Assembly (NCBI RefSeq): GCF_009026145.1
Contig: NZ_WBUE01000008.1
Coordinates: forward strand, 62,001 to 126,000
Direction of reading: 5' to 3'
Source of the DNA: Hyphomicrobium sp.
GTDB lineage: Bacteria > Pseudomonadota > Alphaproteobacteria > Rhizobiales > Hyphomicrobiaceae
Length of the DNA stretch: 64,000 nt
Part shown: positions 34,604 through 44,358 of the stretch, one piece after another
Numbering within the stretch: position 1 is the first letter of the stretch
Layout: each line of letters opens with the position of its first letter
Program-made: the position numbers and the translations under genes
Notes under the pieces: generated by a model
What the model was told of the DNA's origin: nothing
The model's input: only the letters and a program-made list of their open reading frames with translations
The model's database searches: none

Positions 34604-36631
34604 ATGGCACGTTCGCCTGACACCACACGTAGACTGAACCGCCTTGCCGGAAGCGCGCTCGCCGGCATGATCTCGCTAGTGAAGCGCACCTCCCGGGCCA
34701 TCTACGAGCCTGAGGACGCGCTTGCCCGCCTGGCCGCCAATCATCCCCTGATCGTTGCCGTCTGGCACGGCCAGTTCATGATGACGAGCGGCTTTCGTCC
34801 CTCGCCCGAGACGAAGGTCGCGGCCATGGTGGCGCGCCACGGAGACGCCGAGCTGATCGGCGCGGCGATGGGCCGATTCGGCGTCGAGCTCATCCGCGGG
34901 GCGGGCGCCGGCGGGCGGCGCAAAGACCGCGGCGGCGCCTACGCCCTGCGCCAGGCGGTGCGGGCGCTGAAGGACGGCTACTCGATCGTCATGACGGCCG
35001 ACGTGCCGCCCGGGCCTGCCCGACGCGCCGGCATCGGCATCGTCATGATGGCGCGCCTCTCGGGGCGCCCGATCGTGCCTTGCGCCGTGGCCAGCTCGCG
35101 ATTCCGCGCCCTCAATACCTGGAGCCGGATGACCATAAACCTGCCCGGCTCGAAGCTCGCCTACGTCGCCGGCGATCCGATCTGGGTGCCCGCCGATGCG
35201 GGCGAAGCGGAGCTAGAGTTCGCGCGCCTGCAGCTTGAGCGTGCGCTGAACACGGTGACTGCGCGCGCCTATGAAATCGCTGGCGCGGACTTGACGAGGG
35301 CGACACCGCCGAGCCTCGATCTGAGCGCACCGCCGACGGCTCCCGACTTCCGGCTTAAGGCCTATCGCGCGGCTATGAGCCTGCTGCGCCCGTTGGCGCC
35401 CATCCTCCTCAAGGTGCGCGAGCGCAGCGGCAAGGAGGATGGGCGCCGGCGCGGCGAGCGCCTCGGTCAAGCGACCATCGCGCGTCCGCATGGCGTACTC
35501 TGCTGGGTGCACGCGGCGAGCGTCGGGGAGACGAACGCCGTGTTGCCGGTGATCGAGGCACTCGGCGCAACGCGCCCGGACCTGAATTTCCTGCTCACCA
35601 CGGGTACGGTGACCTCGGCTGGACTTGCCGAGCGCCGTCTCGGCCCGCGTGCCGTGCACCAGTATGTCCCGCTCGATGCGCCCGAATACGCGGCACGCTT
35701 TCTCGAGCACTGGCAACCCGATCTTGCCGTGTTCACCGAATCGGAGATCTGGCCCTCGCTCATCTTGGAGACGTCGGCCCGCAACATTCCCATTGCGCTC
35801 GTCAACGGACGCCTATCGCACCGCAGCCGCCGCCGCTGGCAGCGCAACAAGTCGGTAGCGATGCCGCTGTTCAGCCGTTTCAATATCATTCTGGCGCAGA
35901 ACGAGCGCATGGCGCTCGGCTTCTCCGCCCTCGGCGCGCGCAACGTTCACGCCGTGGGCAACCTCAAGATCGATGCACCGCCGCCGCCCGTCGACCTCAA
36001 CGAGCTCGAGCGGTTGAAGGAAGCCCTCGGCGATCGGCCGGTATTTGCCGCCGCCAGCACTCACGAGGGCGAGGAAGAGACGATCGCCGTCGCGCATCGC
36101 ACCCTCGCGCGCCAGTTCGAGCGCTTGTGCACGATCATCGCGCCGCGCCACCCCGAGCGCGGCACGGCGCTGGCCGAAACGCTGAAGAACCTCGGCTTCT
36201 CCGTGGCACAGCGCTCGCTCGGGGTGCTGCCGGGGCCGCGCACCGACATCTACATCGCCGACACCATCGGCGAGCTCGGCACGCTTTATGCGCTGGCCCC
36301 AGTTGCCTTCATCGGCGGCTCGCTAATCGACCGTGGGGGTCAGAACCCCATCGAGGCGGTGCGCCACGGCGTCGCCGTGCTGACCGGCCCTCACTGGCAA
36401 AACTTCCGTGATGCCTACCGTACGCTGCTGCGCCACGAGGGGGCCATCGAGGTCAAATCCGCCACCGACATTGCCAACGCCGTCGCCCGGCTGCTCGACA
36501 GCCCTGCCGAGCTGCAGCGCATGCGCTCGGGAGCGACGCAGGCGCTGGCCACCCTGTCGGGCGCGCTCGACAAGACGGTCGAGGCGCTGCTGCGCTACCT
36601 CCCGGATGAGAGATTGAAGCGTGCGTCTTGA
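34604..36631 (+). CDS. waaA: Fused DUF374 acyltransferase-like protein and Kdo transferase WaaA
   Basis: 675 residues in one open frame. Residues about 1-235 are a DUF374 lysophospholipid-acyltransferase-like domain (VAVWHGQFMM, GAGAGGRRKDRGGAYALRQ, MTADVPPGPARRAGIG). Residues about 255-670 are a full Kdo transferase: anchor-like YRAAMSLLRPLAPILLKVR, catalytic-Glu region HAASVGETNAVLPV, FTESEIWPSLI, ASTHEGEEE, PRHPERG and GGSLIDRGGQNPIEA. WaaA adds Kdo to lipid IV-A using CMP-Kdo. In relatives these are usually two neighbouring genes. The start ATG lies right behind repeat A3, without a normal ribosome-site distance. Confidence 0.9.
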   Translation: MARSPDTTRRLNRLAGSALAGMISLVKRTSRAIYEPEDALARLAANHPLIVAVWHGQFMMTSGFRPSPETKVAAMVARHGDAELIGAAMGRFGVELIRGAGAGGRRKDRGGAYALRQAVRALKDGYSIVMTADVPPGPARRAGIGIVMMARLSGRPIVPCAVASSRFRALNTWSRMTINLPGSKLAYVAGDPIWVPADAGEAELEFARLQLERALNTVTARAYEIAGADLTRATPPSLDLSAPPTAPDFRLKAYRAAMSLLRPLAPILLKVRERSGKEDGRRRGERLGQATIARPHGVLCWVHAASVGETNAVLPVIEALGATRPDLNFLLTTGTVTSAGLAERRLGPRAVHQYVPLDAPEYAARFLEHWQPDLAVFTESEIWPSLILETSARNIPIALVNGRLSHRSRRRWQRNKSVAMPLFSRFNIILAQNERMALGFSALGARNVHAVGNLKIDAPPPPVDLNELERLKEALGDRPVFAAASTHEGEEETIAVAHRTLARQFERLCTIIAPRHPERGTALAETLKNLGFSVAQRSLGVLPGPRTDIYIADTIGELGTLYALAPVAFIGGSLIDRGGQNPIEAVRHGVAVLTGPHWQNFRDAYRTLLRHEGAIEVKSATDIANAVARLLDSPAELQRMRSGATQALATLSGALDKTVEALLRYLPDERLKRAS

Positions 36632-37679
36632 CGAGCCGTCCTGGTGGTATGGCGGCACCGGCGATGTCCGCCAGCGTGCGCTCGCGCCGCTCGGCCGGCT
36701 TTACGGCTGGATCGCCGAGCAGCGCTATTACCGCCGCCAGCCATACCGCTCGCGGCTGCCGGTCATCTGCGTCGGTAATTTCACCGCCGGTGGCACTGGC
36801 AAGACGCCGCTGGCCATAGCCATCGCCCGGCTGCTGATCAGGCGCGGCGAGCGACCGGCCTTCCTGACGCGCGGCTACGGCGGCAGGACAGCGGGCCCCG
36901 CGTGGGTCGAAGATATGTCCGATGCAGCACGAACCTACGGCGATGAGCCGTTGCTGCTCGCTGCCGTCGCGCCGACGCTCGTGGCGCGCGACCGGCGCGC
37001 CGGCATCATCGCCATCGAAAGTGATCGCCGGCAGCCGAGCGTCGCCATCATGGACGATGGTTTGCAGAACGGCGGGGTCGCCAAGGACCTCTCGATCGCG
37101 CTGCTCGACGGCAAGCGTGGTATCGGCAATGGCGAGGTGATCCCAGCCGGACCGCTGCGCGCCTCGCTCGATTTCCAGATCCGGCTCGTCGACGCCATCA
37201 TCGTGCGCGATCCACCCGACATCGACGACGAGCGCGGTGTGCACGCCGTTCTCAGGCAAGGCTTTCCCGGACCGGTGCTGGTGGCGCGCGTCGCCGCCTC
37301 CGGCGACACGAGCTGGATTTCCGGCAAGCCCGTGCTCGCCTTCGCCGGCATCGCCAACCCGCGCCGGTTTTATCGTCTGCTCGAAGATTTGGGTGCGCGG
37401 CTGATCGACGGCGTCTCCTTCCCCGACCATCACCCGTTCAGCACCGCCGACGCCGATCGGCTCATTTCTCAGGCGCAGGCGAGCGGAGCCCAACTGGTCA
37501 CCACCGAGAAGGATTTCGTGCGCCTCCACGGCGACGCGGCGCTCGCTGCCCTCGCCGCACAGATGCGCACGCTACCGATCGAGATGAGGATCGAAGGACG
37601 CGACCTGGGGCGGCTCAACTCGCTGATCGAGGCGGCATTGCAGGGTACGTCGCGACGGCACCGGCCGCCGCCGCGCTAA
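36621..37679 (+). CDS. lpxK: Tetraacyldisaccharide 4-kinase LpxK
   Basis: Lipid A kinase adding the 4-prime phosphate. 352 residues from a GTG at 36621, overlapping waaA by 11 bp. The P-loop region ICVGNFTAGGTGKTPLAIAIA, then RGERPAFLTRGYGGR, GDEPLLLA, MDDGLQNGGVAKDLSIALLD, and SFPDHHPFSTAD and TTEKDFVRL are all LpxK signatures. It forms a coupled unit with the fused waaA gene. Confidence 0.94.
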   Translation: MRLDEPSWWYGGTGDVRQRALAPLGRLYGWIAEQRYYRRQPYRSRLPVICVGNFTAGGTGKTPLAIAIARLLIRRGERPAFLTRGYGGRTAGPAWVEDMSDAARTYGDEPLLLAAVAPTLVARDRRAGIIAIESDRRQPSVAIMDDGLQNGGVAKDLSIALLDGKRGIGNGEVIPAGPLRASLDFQIRLVDAIIVRDPPDIDDERGVHAVLRQGFPGPVLVARVAASGDTSWISGKPVLAFAGIANPRRFYRLLEDLGARLIDGVSFPDHHPFSTADADRLISQAQASGAQLVTTEKDFVRLHGDAALAALAAQMRTLPIEMRIEGRDLGRLNSLIEAALQGTSRRHRPPPR

Positions 37680-37915
37680 AGGCGGTCGCGCTGCAGCTTG
37701 TCGCGCATCTGCAGGTACCGCTGCATGGAGATCTCCGGCGAGGCGTAGGCCTCCTGCAGCTCGACGCTCCAATAGCGCAGATCGGGCAACATGATCGGCT
37801 CGCCCGTCACGGCGCAGCGCACGAAGTCGCCCGGCGAGAGAACCTGAAACTCTCCGTTAAGGAACTTCACCTTCGCCTCACCGCGGAGGCCGAAGAACCT
37901 GTCGATTCTGTTCAT
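37676..37915 (-). CDS. DUF2093 domain protein
   Basis: 79 residues, start ATG at 37915. Sequence EAKVKFLNGEFQVLSPGDFV and CAVTGEPIMLPDLRYWSVELQEAYASPE matches the small DUF2093 family of alphaproteobacteria, usually found near lpxK or xseA. It overlaps the lpxK end by 4 bp in convergent orientation. A single Cys and a basic C-terminus are the only other notable traits. Function unknown. Confidence 0.87.
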   Translation of the reverse strand: MNRIDRFFGLRGEAKVKFLNGEFQVLSPGDFVRCAVTGEPIMLPDLRYWSVELQEAYASPEISMQRYLQMRDKLQRDRL

Positions 37916-37992
37916 GCGCGTCTCTGGCCGATGTCAGCAACCCACAATGCCAATCGCGGCAGGCGCGTCAAGCGCTGCGAAAGGCTCGACGA

Positions 37993-39471
37993 TCAAAACA
38001 GCGAGCCTTGACTGCTGCCGCCACGCCCGCGGGCGCGCCGCACGCCCGGCGAAGGTTGCGGTGCGGGCGCTGCCGGTGCTGGATCCTTGCTGCCCGTAGC
38101 GCGTACCCTCTGAGCCTCCGCTTCGATATGCCCATCACGCAGCTCCACGTCGAGGCGGTCGCCCGGCGCGACGGCGGCGACAGAGCGCACGGTGCGCCCT
38201 TCGGCATCGCGCACCAGAGCGAAGCCGCGCTGCAACACGCTCTGGTAGCTGAGCGTTGAGAGCAGCTTGCTGCAGCCTTCGAGCTGCCGGCGGCGCGCGG
38301 CGACGCCATTGCGCAACGCCTGCGCGGCACGCGCCTGCTGGGTATGCGCGCGCTCGCCGCACACGGCGATGCGGTGCAGAATAGGCGCCGGACGCAGCCG
38401 TGCCGAGATGCGGGCATAGCGCGTGTGATGCGCGCGGGCGTTGGCGAGCAGGGCGCGACCCAAGCGCTTCTCGCAGGCGTCGAAACGCTGGCGCGGCAGC
38501 GCGATCACGTCCTCGAGCCGCGGTAGTCCGCGCGATGCAGATTTCAAATGTGTGCGCGCGTGCCGGAGAATGTTGCGCGCGGCCGTCGTCAAGCGGGCCC
38601 CGCACTTCTCGGTGCTGTCGGCGAGATCGGCAAACTTCGGCACCGCCCATTCCGCCGCCTTGGTCGGCGTTGGCGCGCGCGCATCGGCGACGAGGTCGAT
38701 CAGCGTCCAGTCGGTTTCATGCCCGACGGCGGAAATAACCGGGATGCGGCTCGCCGCGACCGCGCGCACCACGATCTCCTCGTTGAACCCCCACAGGTCT
38801 TCCAGGCTGCCGCCACCGCGGGCGACGATGAGCACGTCGGGGCGGCCGATCGGGCCACCGAGGGCGATGGCGTTGAAGCCGGCGATGGCGGCGGCAACCT
38901 CGACGGCGCACGTCTCGCCCTGCACGCGCACCGGCCACACGATGACGCGCGTGGGGAAGCGCTCGGCGAAGCCGTGCAGCATGTCGCGGATGACGGCGCC
39001 GGTCGGCGAGGTGATGATGCCGACCAGCTGCGGCAGGAAGGGCCGCGGCTTCTTGCGCTCCTCGGCGAACAAACCCTCGGCGGCGAGCCTGCGCTTGCGC
39101 TCTTCGAGCAGCGCCATCAGCGCCCCCAGCCCGGCGGGCTCTAGGCTCTCGATGACGATTTGATACTTCGAGGAGCCCGGGTAGCTCGTCACGCGCCCTT
39201 GGACGACGACCTCCATGCCTTCCTCGGGCTTCACCTTCAGGCGCCCGTAGGTCATCTTCCAGATGACGGCCTCGATCTTCGCCTTGTCGTCCTTCAGCGC
39301 GAAGTAGCAGTGGCCCGAGGCATGCGCGCCGCGAAAGCCGGAGATCTCGCCGCGCAGGCGCACGTGGCCGAAGCCTTCCTCCAGCGCGCGCTTGATGGCG
39401 CCAGAAAGCTCGGAGACGGTGTAGGTCGCGACGTTGCCGCCGGGCTGTGACTGGGGTGCCGGTTGGTTCAC
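37993..39471 (-). CDS. xseA: Exodeoxyribonuclease VII large subunit
   Basis: 492 residues, start GTG at 39471. N-terminal OB fold ([30 protein letters not shown]), catalytic domain ([77 protein letters not shown]), coiled-coil region and a C-terminal Pro/Ala/Arg/Gly-rich tail. It degrades single-stranded DNA with XseB, which is not in this window. It faces lpxK/DUF2093 and diverges from purD. Confidence 0.94.
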   Translation of the reverse strand: MNQPAPQSQPGGNVATYTVSELSGAIKRALEEGFGHVRLRGEISGFRGAHASGHCYFALKDDKAKIEAVIWKMTYGRLKVKPEEGMEVVVQGRVTSYPGSSKYQIVIESLEPAGLGALMALLEERKRRLAAEGLFAEERKKPRPFLPQLVGIITSPTGAVIRDMLHGFAERFPTRVIVWPVRVQGETCAVEVAAAIAGFNAIALGGPIGRPDVLIVARGGGSLEDLWGFNEEIVVRAVAASRIPVISAVGHETDWTLIDLVADARAPTPTKAAEWAVPKFADLADSTEKCGARLTTAARNILRHARTHLKSASRGLPRLEDVIALPRQRFDACEKRLGRALLANARAHHTRYARISARLRPAPILHRIAVCGERAHTQQARAAQALRNGVAARRRQLEGCSKLLSTLSYQSVLQRGFALVRDAEGRTVRSVAAVAPGDRLDVELRDGHIEAEAQRVRATGSKDPAPAAPAPQPSPGVRRARGRGGSSQGSLF

Positions 39472-39580
39472 GCTGTGGGGCTCGTTGGTGGCATTTCGAT
39501 TCGATGATACATCAGTCCGCGCCCGGCGAAGGCCCGGTCCGGCGCAAGTCCCCGCTTTTGCTTCGAGAGACGCCTAAGGA

Positions 39581-40864
39581 ATGAACGTTCTCCTCATCGG
39601 CTCCGGCGGCCGCGAGCACGCGCTCGCCTGGAAGCTTGCCGCCAGTCCGCTGTTAACGAAGCTCTATTGTGCGCCCGGGAACGGCGGAATTGCGGAAGTG
39701 GCCGCGTGCGTTCCGATACCGGTGGCCGACCACACGGCGGTGATCCGCTTCGTCAAGGACAACGCCATCGACCTCGTCGTCGTCGGCCCGGAGGCCCCAC
39801 TGGTTGCCGGGCTCGTGGATGACCTGACCACCGCTGGCATCAAATGCTTCGGGCCGACGCAGGCGGCAGCGCAGCTCGAAGGCTCGAAGGGCTTCACCAA
39901 GGACTTGTGCCGCGAGTTCAATATTCCAACCGCGGCCTATGGCCGCTTCACAGATGCTGCCGCCGCCAAGGCCTACCTTTCCCGGCAAGAGCTGCCGATC
40001 GTCGTCAAGGCGGACGGACTGGCCGCCGGCAAGGGCGTGACCATCGCGCAAACGCGCGCCGAGGCCGAGGCGGCGATCGATGCCTGCTTTTCGGGGGCAT
40101 TCGGCAAGGCCGGCAGCGAGGTCGTTATCGAGGAGTTCCTCGCCGGCGAGGAAGCGAGCTTTTTCGCGCTCGTCGACGGCAAGCATGCCCGGGCGCTGGC
40201 GGCTGCGCAGGATCACAAGCGCGTCGGCGATGGCGACACTGGACCCAACACCGGCGGCATGGGCGCCTACTCGCCCGCTCCCGTCATGACGCGCGAGATG
40301 GTCGAGCGTACCATGCGCGAGATCATCGAGCCGACGGTCGCGGCGATGGCCAGGCGCGGCACGCCGTTCAAGGGTGTGCTGTTCGCCGGGCTGATGATCA
40401 CCGCCGAAGGGCCAAAGCTCATCGAATACAACGTGCGCTTCGGCGACCCCGAGACGCAAGTGCTCATGCTGCGCCTGAAATCCGACCTGTTGCCGGCCTT
40501 GCTCGCCGCCGTCGACGGCGTGCTAGACACCTTCGATGTGCGCTGGCACGAGGACGCGGCGCTGACGGTCGTGCTCGCCGCCAAGGGCTATCCCGGGGCG
40601 CCCGAGGTTGGCAGCGAGATCAAGGGGATCGAGGCCGCGGGCGCCATCGATGGGGTGCAGATCTTCCACGCTGGAACCCGTCGCGACGGCGATCGTTTGC
40701 TCGCACACGGCGGGCGGGTGCTCAATGTCACGGCGCGCGGGCGAACCGTTGCCGAGGCGCAGGCGCGCGCCTATGCGGCCGCGGCCGTTATCGATTGGCC
40801 CGGCGGATTCTACCGCCACGACATCGGCTGGCGCGCCATCGCGCGGGAAAAAGCCCCTGCCTAG
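39581..40864 (+). CDS. purD: Phosphoribosylamine-glycine ligase PurD
   Basis: Second step of purine synthesis, an ATP-grasp enzyme of 427 residues. Start [21 protein letters not shown] domain [18 protein letters not shown]-grasp with [56 protein letters not shown] and the metal-site strand [14 protein letters not shown]-terminal domain from about residue 330. Start ATG at 39581 behind AAGGA. Divergent from xseA. Confidence 0.95.
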   Translation: MNVLLIGSGGREHALAWKLAASPLLTKLYCAPGNGGIAEVAACVPIPVADHTAVIRFVKDNAIDLVVVGPEAPLVAGLVDDLTTAGIKCFGPTQAAAQLEGSKGFTKDLCREFNIPTAAYGRFTDAAAAKAYLSRQELPIVVKADGLAAGKGVTIAQTRAEAEAAIDACFSGAFGKAGSEVVIEEFLAGEEASFFALVDGKHARALAAAQDHKRVGDGDTGPNTGGMGAYSPAPVMTREMVERTMREIIEPTVAAMARRGTPFKGVLFAGLMITAEGPKLIEYNVRFGDPETQVLMLRLKSDLLPALLAAVDGVLDTFDVRWHEDAALTVVLAAKGYPGAPEVGSEIKGIEAAGAIDGVQIFHAGTRRDGDRLLAHGGRVLNVTARGRTVAEAQARAYAAAAVIDWPGGFYRHDIGWRAIAREKAPA

Positions 40865-40958
40865 CGTGCGACGGCTGTACCGTCCTCGACCGGCACAAAT
40901 CGCGATAAGCTTGCACGCTAAGCTGCACCGCCATCCGCTATAGTACCGCAAACCTTCG

Positions 40959-41951
40959 ATGAGCAGAAAGTCAGTTCCGGTCAGTCCAGCACCCGTACCT
41001 GCCTCTCCCGCGGGTACGCCCAGTATCGCCCTGGCGCTCGGCGGCGGCGGTGCGCGCGGGCTCGCCCATATCCCCATCCTGGAGGCCTTCGACGAGCTCG
41101 GCCTGCGCCCCAAGATCATCGCCGGCACGTCCATCGGTGCCATCTTCGCCGCCGCCTACGCCTCGGGCCTCAGCGGCAAGCAGATCCGCATGCACGCCTT
41201 CGAGGTGCTCAAGAAGCGCCTCGACCTCGTGCGCGATCTCTATTCCGCTCGCGTGCGCACCTCGGGCGGCTTCTTCAATGCTTTGGCACCGCGCCCCGCC
41301 TTCCTCGCTCCTGAGAAGCTGCTCGACATCATCCTGCCGGCGCGCATCGCGCGCGACTTCGATCACCTGGCGACTCCGTTGAAGGTCGTCGCCTCCGACT
41401 TCTACGCGCAGGAATCGGTGGTGTTCGCGTCCGGGCCGCTGCGTCCCGCCATCGCCGCCAGCATGGCGCTGCCGGTCATCTTTCAGCCCGTCGTCATCGA
41501 AGGACGCGTGCTGATCGACGGCGGCCTCGTCAATCCACTGCCCTTCGACCTCATCGCCGACGAGGCCGACTTGACCGTCGCCGTCGACGCCAGCGGCGCG
41601 CCGGTGCGGCGTCCCGGGCGCGAGATACCGAAGGCGTGGGAGACGCTGTTCGCCTCCAACTTCATCTTCGAGCGCACCATCATCCGCGAGAAGCTGCGCA
41701 CGCGGCAGCCCGACCTCTATATCGACGCCGGCACCAGCCGCTTCCAGATCCTCGACTTCCTCAAGATCGACGAGATCCTCGCCGCCGCCGAGCCGGCCAA
41801 GGAGCGCGTCAAGGCGCAACTCGCCCGCATGCTCGAAGCCGAAACGCTCCCCGCCCCCGAGGCGATCGACCACCTGCCGCCGCCAGCCGCCCCGCAACGA
41901 CTGCGCCTGCGGCGCCCGCTATTGAAGCGCCGCCATCCCGCCAAGGGCTAG
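40959..41951 (+). CDS. Patatin-like phospholipase (RssA-type)
   Basis: 330 residues. Patatin-like serine hydrolase with oxyanion motif LALGGGGARGLAHI, nucleophile elbow GTSIG (GxSxG) and the catalytic Asp motif LIDGGLVNPLPFDL. The C-terminal part has FERTIIREKLRTRQPDLYIDAG and a Pro/Arg-rich end. Bacterial members act as phospholipases or acyl hydrolases; this one has no signal peptide, so it is probably cytoplasmic. Single gene between purD and a membrane protein on the other strand. Confidence 0.9.
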   Translation: MSRKSVPVSPAPVPASPAGTPSIALALGGGGARGLAHIPILEAFDELGLRPKIIAGTSIGAIFAAAYASGLSGKQIRMHAFEVLKKRLDLVRDLYSARVRTSGGFFNALAPRPAFLAPEKLLDIILPARIARDFDHLATPLKVVASDFYAQESVVFASGPLRPAIAASMALPVIFQPVVIEGRVLIDGGLVNPLPFDLIADEADLTVAVDASGAPVRRPGREIPKAWETLFASNFIFERTIIREKLRTRQPDLYIDAGTSRFQILDFLKIDEILAAAEPAKERVKAQLARMLEAETLPAPEAIDHLPPPAAPQRLRLRRPLLKRRHPAKG

Positions 41952-42003
41952 GAGCTGCGCGCTCATGAACGTGGGCTCGACATACGACCTTGGCGGAATT
42001 CTC

Positions 42004-42774
42004 TCAGCCGGGCACTTCCGAAATCTGCGCCACCGCTTCCTCGAGAGGCTGCGGAGAAATGGTGATTTGCCCCTCATAGGGCGCGCCCAATTCGACGATG
42101 AGGTACATGGCGACCGCAACCGATAGTGAGGCGACGAGCAGGCCGCCCAGAGCCAACGCATGCCGCGGTGCTATCACCCCGATGGCGAAGAACGCTGCCA
42201 TGAGCCAGAAAACGAGCGCACCAACCACCGGCCATATGATGTTGCTGCTCAGGTCCTCATAGATCCGCCAACGGGATGTGACGATTTGCTGGCCGATGCC
42301 AAGCGCCGTCGCCTTGAGCAGTGACTGGCCCTCGTTCTTGGGGCTTAGCTGAATGAGCGATAGGCGAAGTTTTCCCATGTGCGAGGCGCCGATCGCCTTT
42401 GCGTCGGCAACAAGATCATTCGCCGCGAGTTGTATCTGATGGATTTCATTGAGGACGGTCCGACGCAGCTCGGCTCGCGCCGGGTTGGCTTCCGGACCGT
42501 AGTCTCTCAGAACGCGATCGAGAACGATGATGTTGGTCGCTTGCCCCTTCAGCTCATCTCTATGCTTCTGAAAGTCAGTCTTCGAGCTCGTTACAAGCAA
42601 ACCGAGGCTGAATGACACCAATCCAATGATGACGTTCCGGACGGCTTTGAAGAACTCTCTGGAGTCGTTGGCACTCAAATATTTGGCCGACAGAGATGGA
42701 GCAAGCAGAACCCCCGCTATGCTAGCGGCGATAACCAGAGCGAATATCATCGTGCTTATTTGCAGGGCACTCAC
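42004..42774 (-). CDS. DUF4239-like membrane protein
   Basis: 256 residues from a GTG at 42774 supported by a GAGGA site; an ATG at 42750 is an alternative. Four hydrophobic segments: about 8-28, 45-65, 185-205 and 212-235. Between the pairs lies a cytoplasmic helical part (TSSKTDFQKHRDELKGQATNIIVLDRVL). The layout resembles DUF4239/bestrophin-like proteins. GC is visibly lower than in neighbouring genes, a hint of transfer. Function unknown. Confidence 0.75.
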   Translation of the reverse strand: MSALQISTMIFALVIAASIAGVLLAPSLSAKYLSANDSREFFKAVRNVIIGLVSFSLGLLVTSSKTDFQKHRDELKGQATNIIVLDRVLRDYGPEANPARAELRRTVLNEIHQIQLAANDLVADAKAIGASHMGKLRLSLIQLSPKNEGQSLLKATALGIGQQIVTSRWRIYEDLSSNIIWPVVGALVFWLMAAFFAIGVIAPRHALALGGLLVASLSVAVAMYLIVELGAPYEGQITISPQPLEEAVAQISEVPG

Positions 42775-42977
42775 TGACTATTCCTCGATGTCGGAGATCG
42801 TTTTCGCAGCGGGTAGACGCCGCAAGCGGCACCAACGGAATACGCTCGGCGCAGAAAACTAAAACGTCGTGCATCCCTATGGCTTGATCGGCAGCAAAAT
42901 GCCGGCTGGCTTCCCTCGGCTTGCCGTGGCGAGAGCCGGACCCCGCCTCGTTCCTCCATAAGTGCCGGGAACGTCGC

Positions 42978-43436
42978 CTAGCGCCTGGCTTGAAAGAATG
43001 CCTTGAGGATCAGGCTCGCGTCGGCCTCGCCGATGCCGGTATAAATTTCCGGCGCGTGGTGGCAGGTCGTCTGGTTGTAGATGCGCGGGCCGTGCTCCAC
43101 GCCGCCCCCCTTCGGGTCCGAGGCGCCGTAGTAGAGGCGCCGGATACGCGCGAACGAGATCGCCGCGGCGCACATCGGGCACGGCTCGAGCGTCACGTAG
43201 AGGTCACAGCCGGTGAGCCGTTCCGAGCCGAGGCGGGCGCAGGCGGCGCGAATGGCCAACAGCTCGGCGTGCGCGGTCGGATCGTTCAGTTCGCGCGTGC
43301 GATTTCCCGCCGCCGCCAGCAGCGCACCCTCCGGCCCGGCGATGACGGCGCCGATAGGCACCTCGCCGCGCTGCCCCGCCGCCTGCGCTTCGGATAGCGC
43401 GCGCAGCATGTGGCCCTGATCGCGCTCAGGTGTCAT
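42978..43436 (-). CDS. tadA: tRNA-specific adenosine deaminase TadA
   Basis: Deaminates A34 to inosine in tRNA-Arg(ACG). About 152 residues from the ATG at 43436; an ATG at 43469 is also possible and would overlap the start of the divergent rluB-like gene. Zinc/catalytic motifs: DPTAHAELLAIR (His-Ala-Glu) and TLEPCPMCAAAISFARI (PCxxC). GASDPKGGGVEHG and the C-terminal LILKAFFQARR are also typical. Divergent from the pseudouridine synthase gene. Confidence 0.93.
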   Translation of the reverse strand: MTPERDQGHMLRALSEAQAAGQRGEVPIGAVIAGPEGALLAAAGNRTRELNDPTAHAELLAIRAACARLGSERLTGCDLYVTLEPCPMCAAAISFARIRRLYYGASDPKGGGVEHGPRIYNQTTCHHAPEIYTGIGEADASLILKAFFQARR

Positions 43437-43467
43437 AAGGGGCTCGCTCAAATCGCATTCGAACTCC

Positions 43468-44358
43468 ATGCCCGTCGACAAACCAGCAAAGCGCCAAAAT
43501 CGCAAGCCCGGTGCCAAGCATCGTAAACCACCGGCAAAACCCGCCGCGGGGCCCGACGAGCCGTTGCGCATCGCCAAGGCGATGGCGCGAGCGGGCCTGT
43601 GCTCGCGGCGCGAGGCCGAGCGATGGATCGAACAGGGCCGCGTCAACGTCAACGGCCGGCTGCTGACGACGCCGGCCTTCGAGGTGACGGCCAGCGACAA
43701 GGTGCTCGTCGACGGCAAGCCGCTGCCCTCGGCCGAGCCGCCGCGCCTGTGGCGCTACTATAAGCCGCGCGGGCTCGTCACCACCCATAGCGACCCGCAA
43801 GGGCGCCCGACCGTGTTCCAGTCGCTGCCCGAGGGGCTACCGCGCGTCGTCTCCGTCGGGCGGCTCGACTTCAACAGCGAGGGCCTCTTGCTGCTCACCA
43901 ACGACGGCGCACTGGCCCGCCATATGGAGCTGCCATCGACCGGCTGGCTGCGGCGCTACCGCGTGCGCGCACACGGCCGCGTAACGCAGGAGGCGCTCGA
44001 CAAATTGAAGGACGGCATCGAGATCGATGGCGTGCGCTACGGCCCCATCGAGGCGAGCCTCGACAGCGTGCAGGGCGCCAACGCCTGGCTCACCGTGGGC
44101 CTGCGCGAGGGCAAGAACCGCGAGGTACGCCGCATCCTCGGCCACCTCGGCGTTGACGTGAACCGCCTCATCCGCATCTCCTACGGCCCGTTTCAATTGC
44201 TCGACTTGAAGCCCGGCGAGGCGGAGCCGGTGAAGCGCCGGGTGCTCGCCGATCAGCTCGGACCGCGCCTCGCCGAGGAGCTGGGCCTCTATGATCCGGT
44301 CGAGGAGGAGCGCGCCAAGCGCAAGGCGCGCAACGCCAAGCGCAGCGAGGAGGCATGA
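43468..44358 (+). CDS. rluB: rRNA pseudouridine synthase, RluB family
   Basis: 296 residues. Basic N-terminus (about 1-30), S4 RNA-binding domain (LRIAKAMARAGLCSRREAERWIEQGRVNVNG) and RsuA/RluB catalytic domain with VVSVGRLDFNSEGLLLLTNDG (catalytic Asp in GRLD) and GLREGKNREVRRI. It converts a uridine of 23S rRNA (2605 in E. coli RluB) to pseudouridine. The C-terminus is Lys/Arg-rich. The ATG at 43468 lacks a good ribosome site, so the start is less sure. Overlaps rsmD by 4 bp. Confidence 0.92.
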   Translation: MPVDKPAKRQNRKPGAKHRKPPAKPAAGPDEPLRIAKAMARAGLCSRREAERWIEQGRVNVNGRLLTTPAFEVTASDKVLVDGKPLPSAEPPRLWRYYKPRGLVTTHSDPQGRPTVFQSLPEGLPRVVSVGRLDFNSEGLLLLTNDGALARHMELPSTGWLRRYRVRAHGRVTQEALDKLKDGIEIDGVRYGPIEASLDSVQGANAWLTVGLREGKNREVRRILGHLGVDVNRLIRISYGPFQLLDLKPGEAEPVKRRVLADQLGPRLAEELGLYDPVEEERAKRKARNAKRSEEA

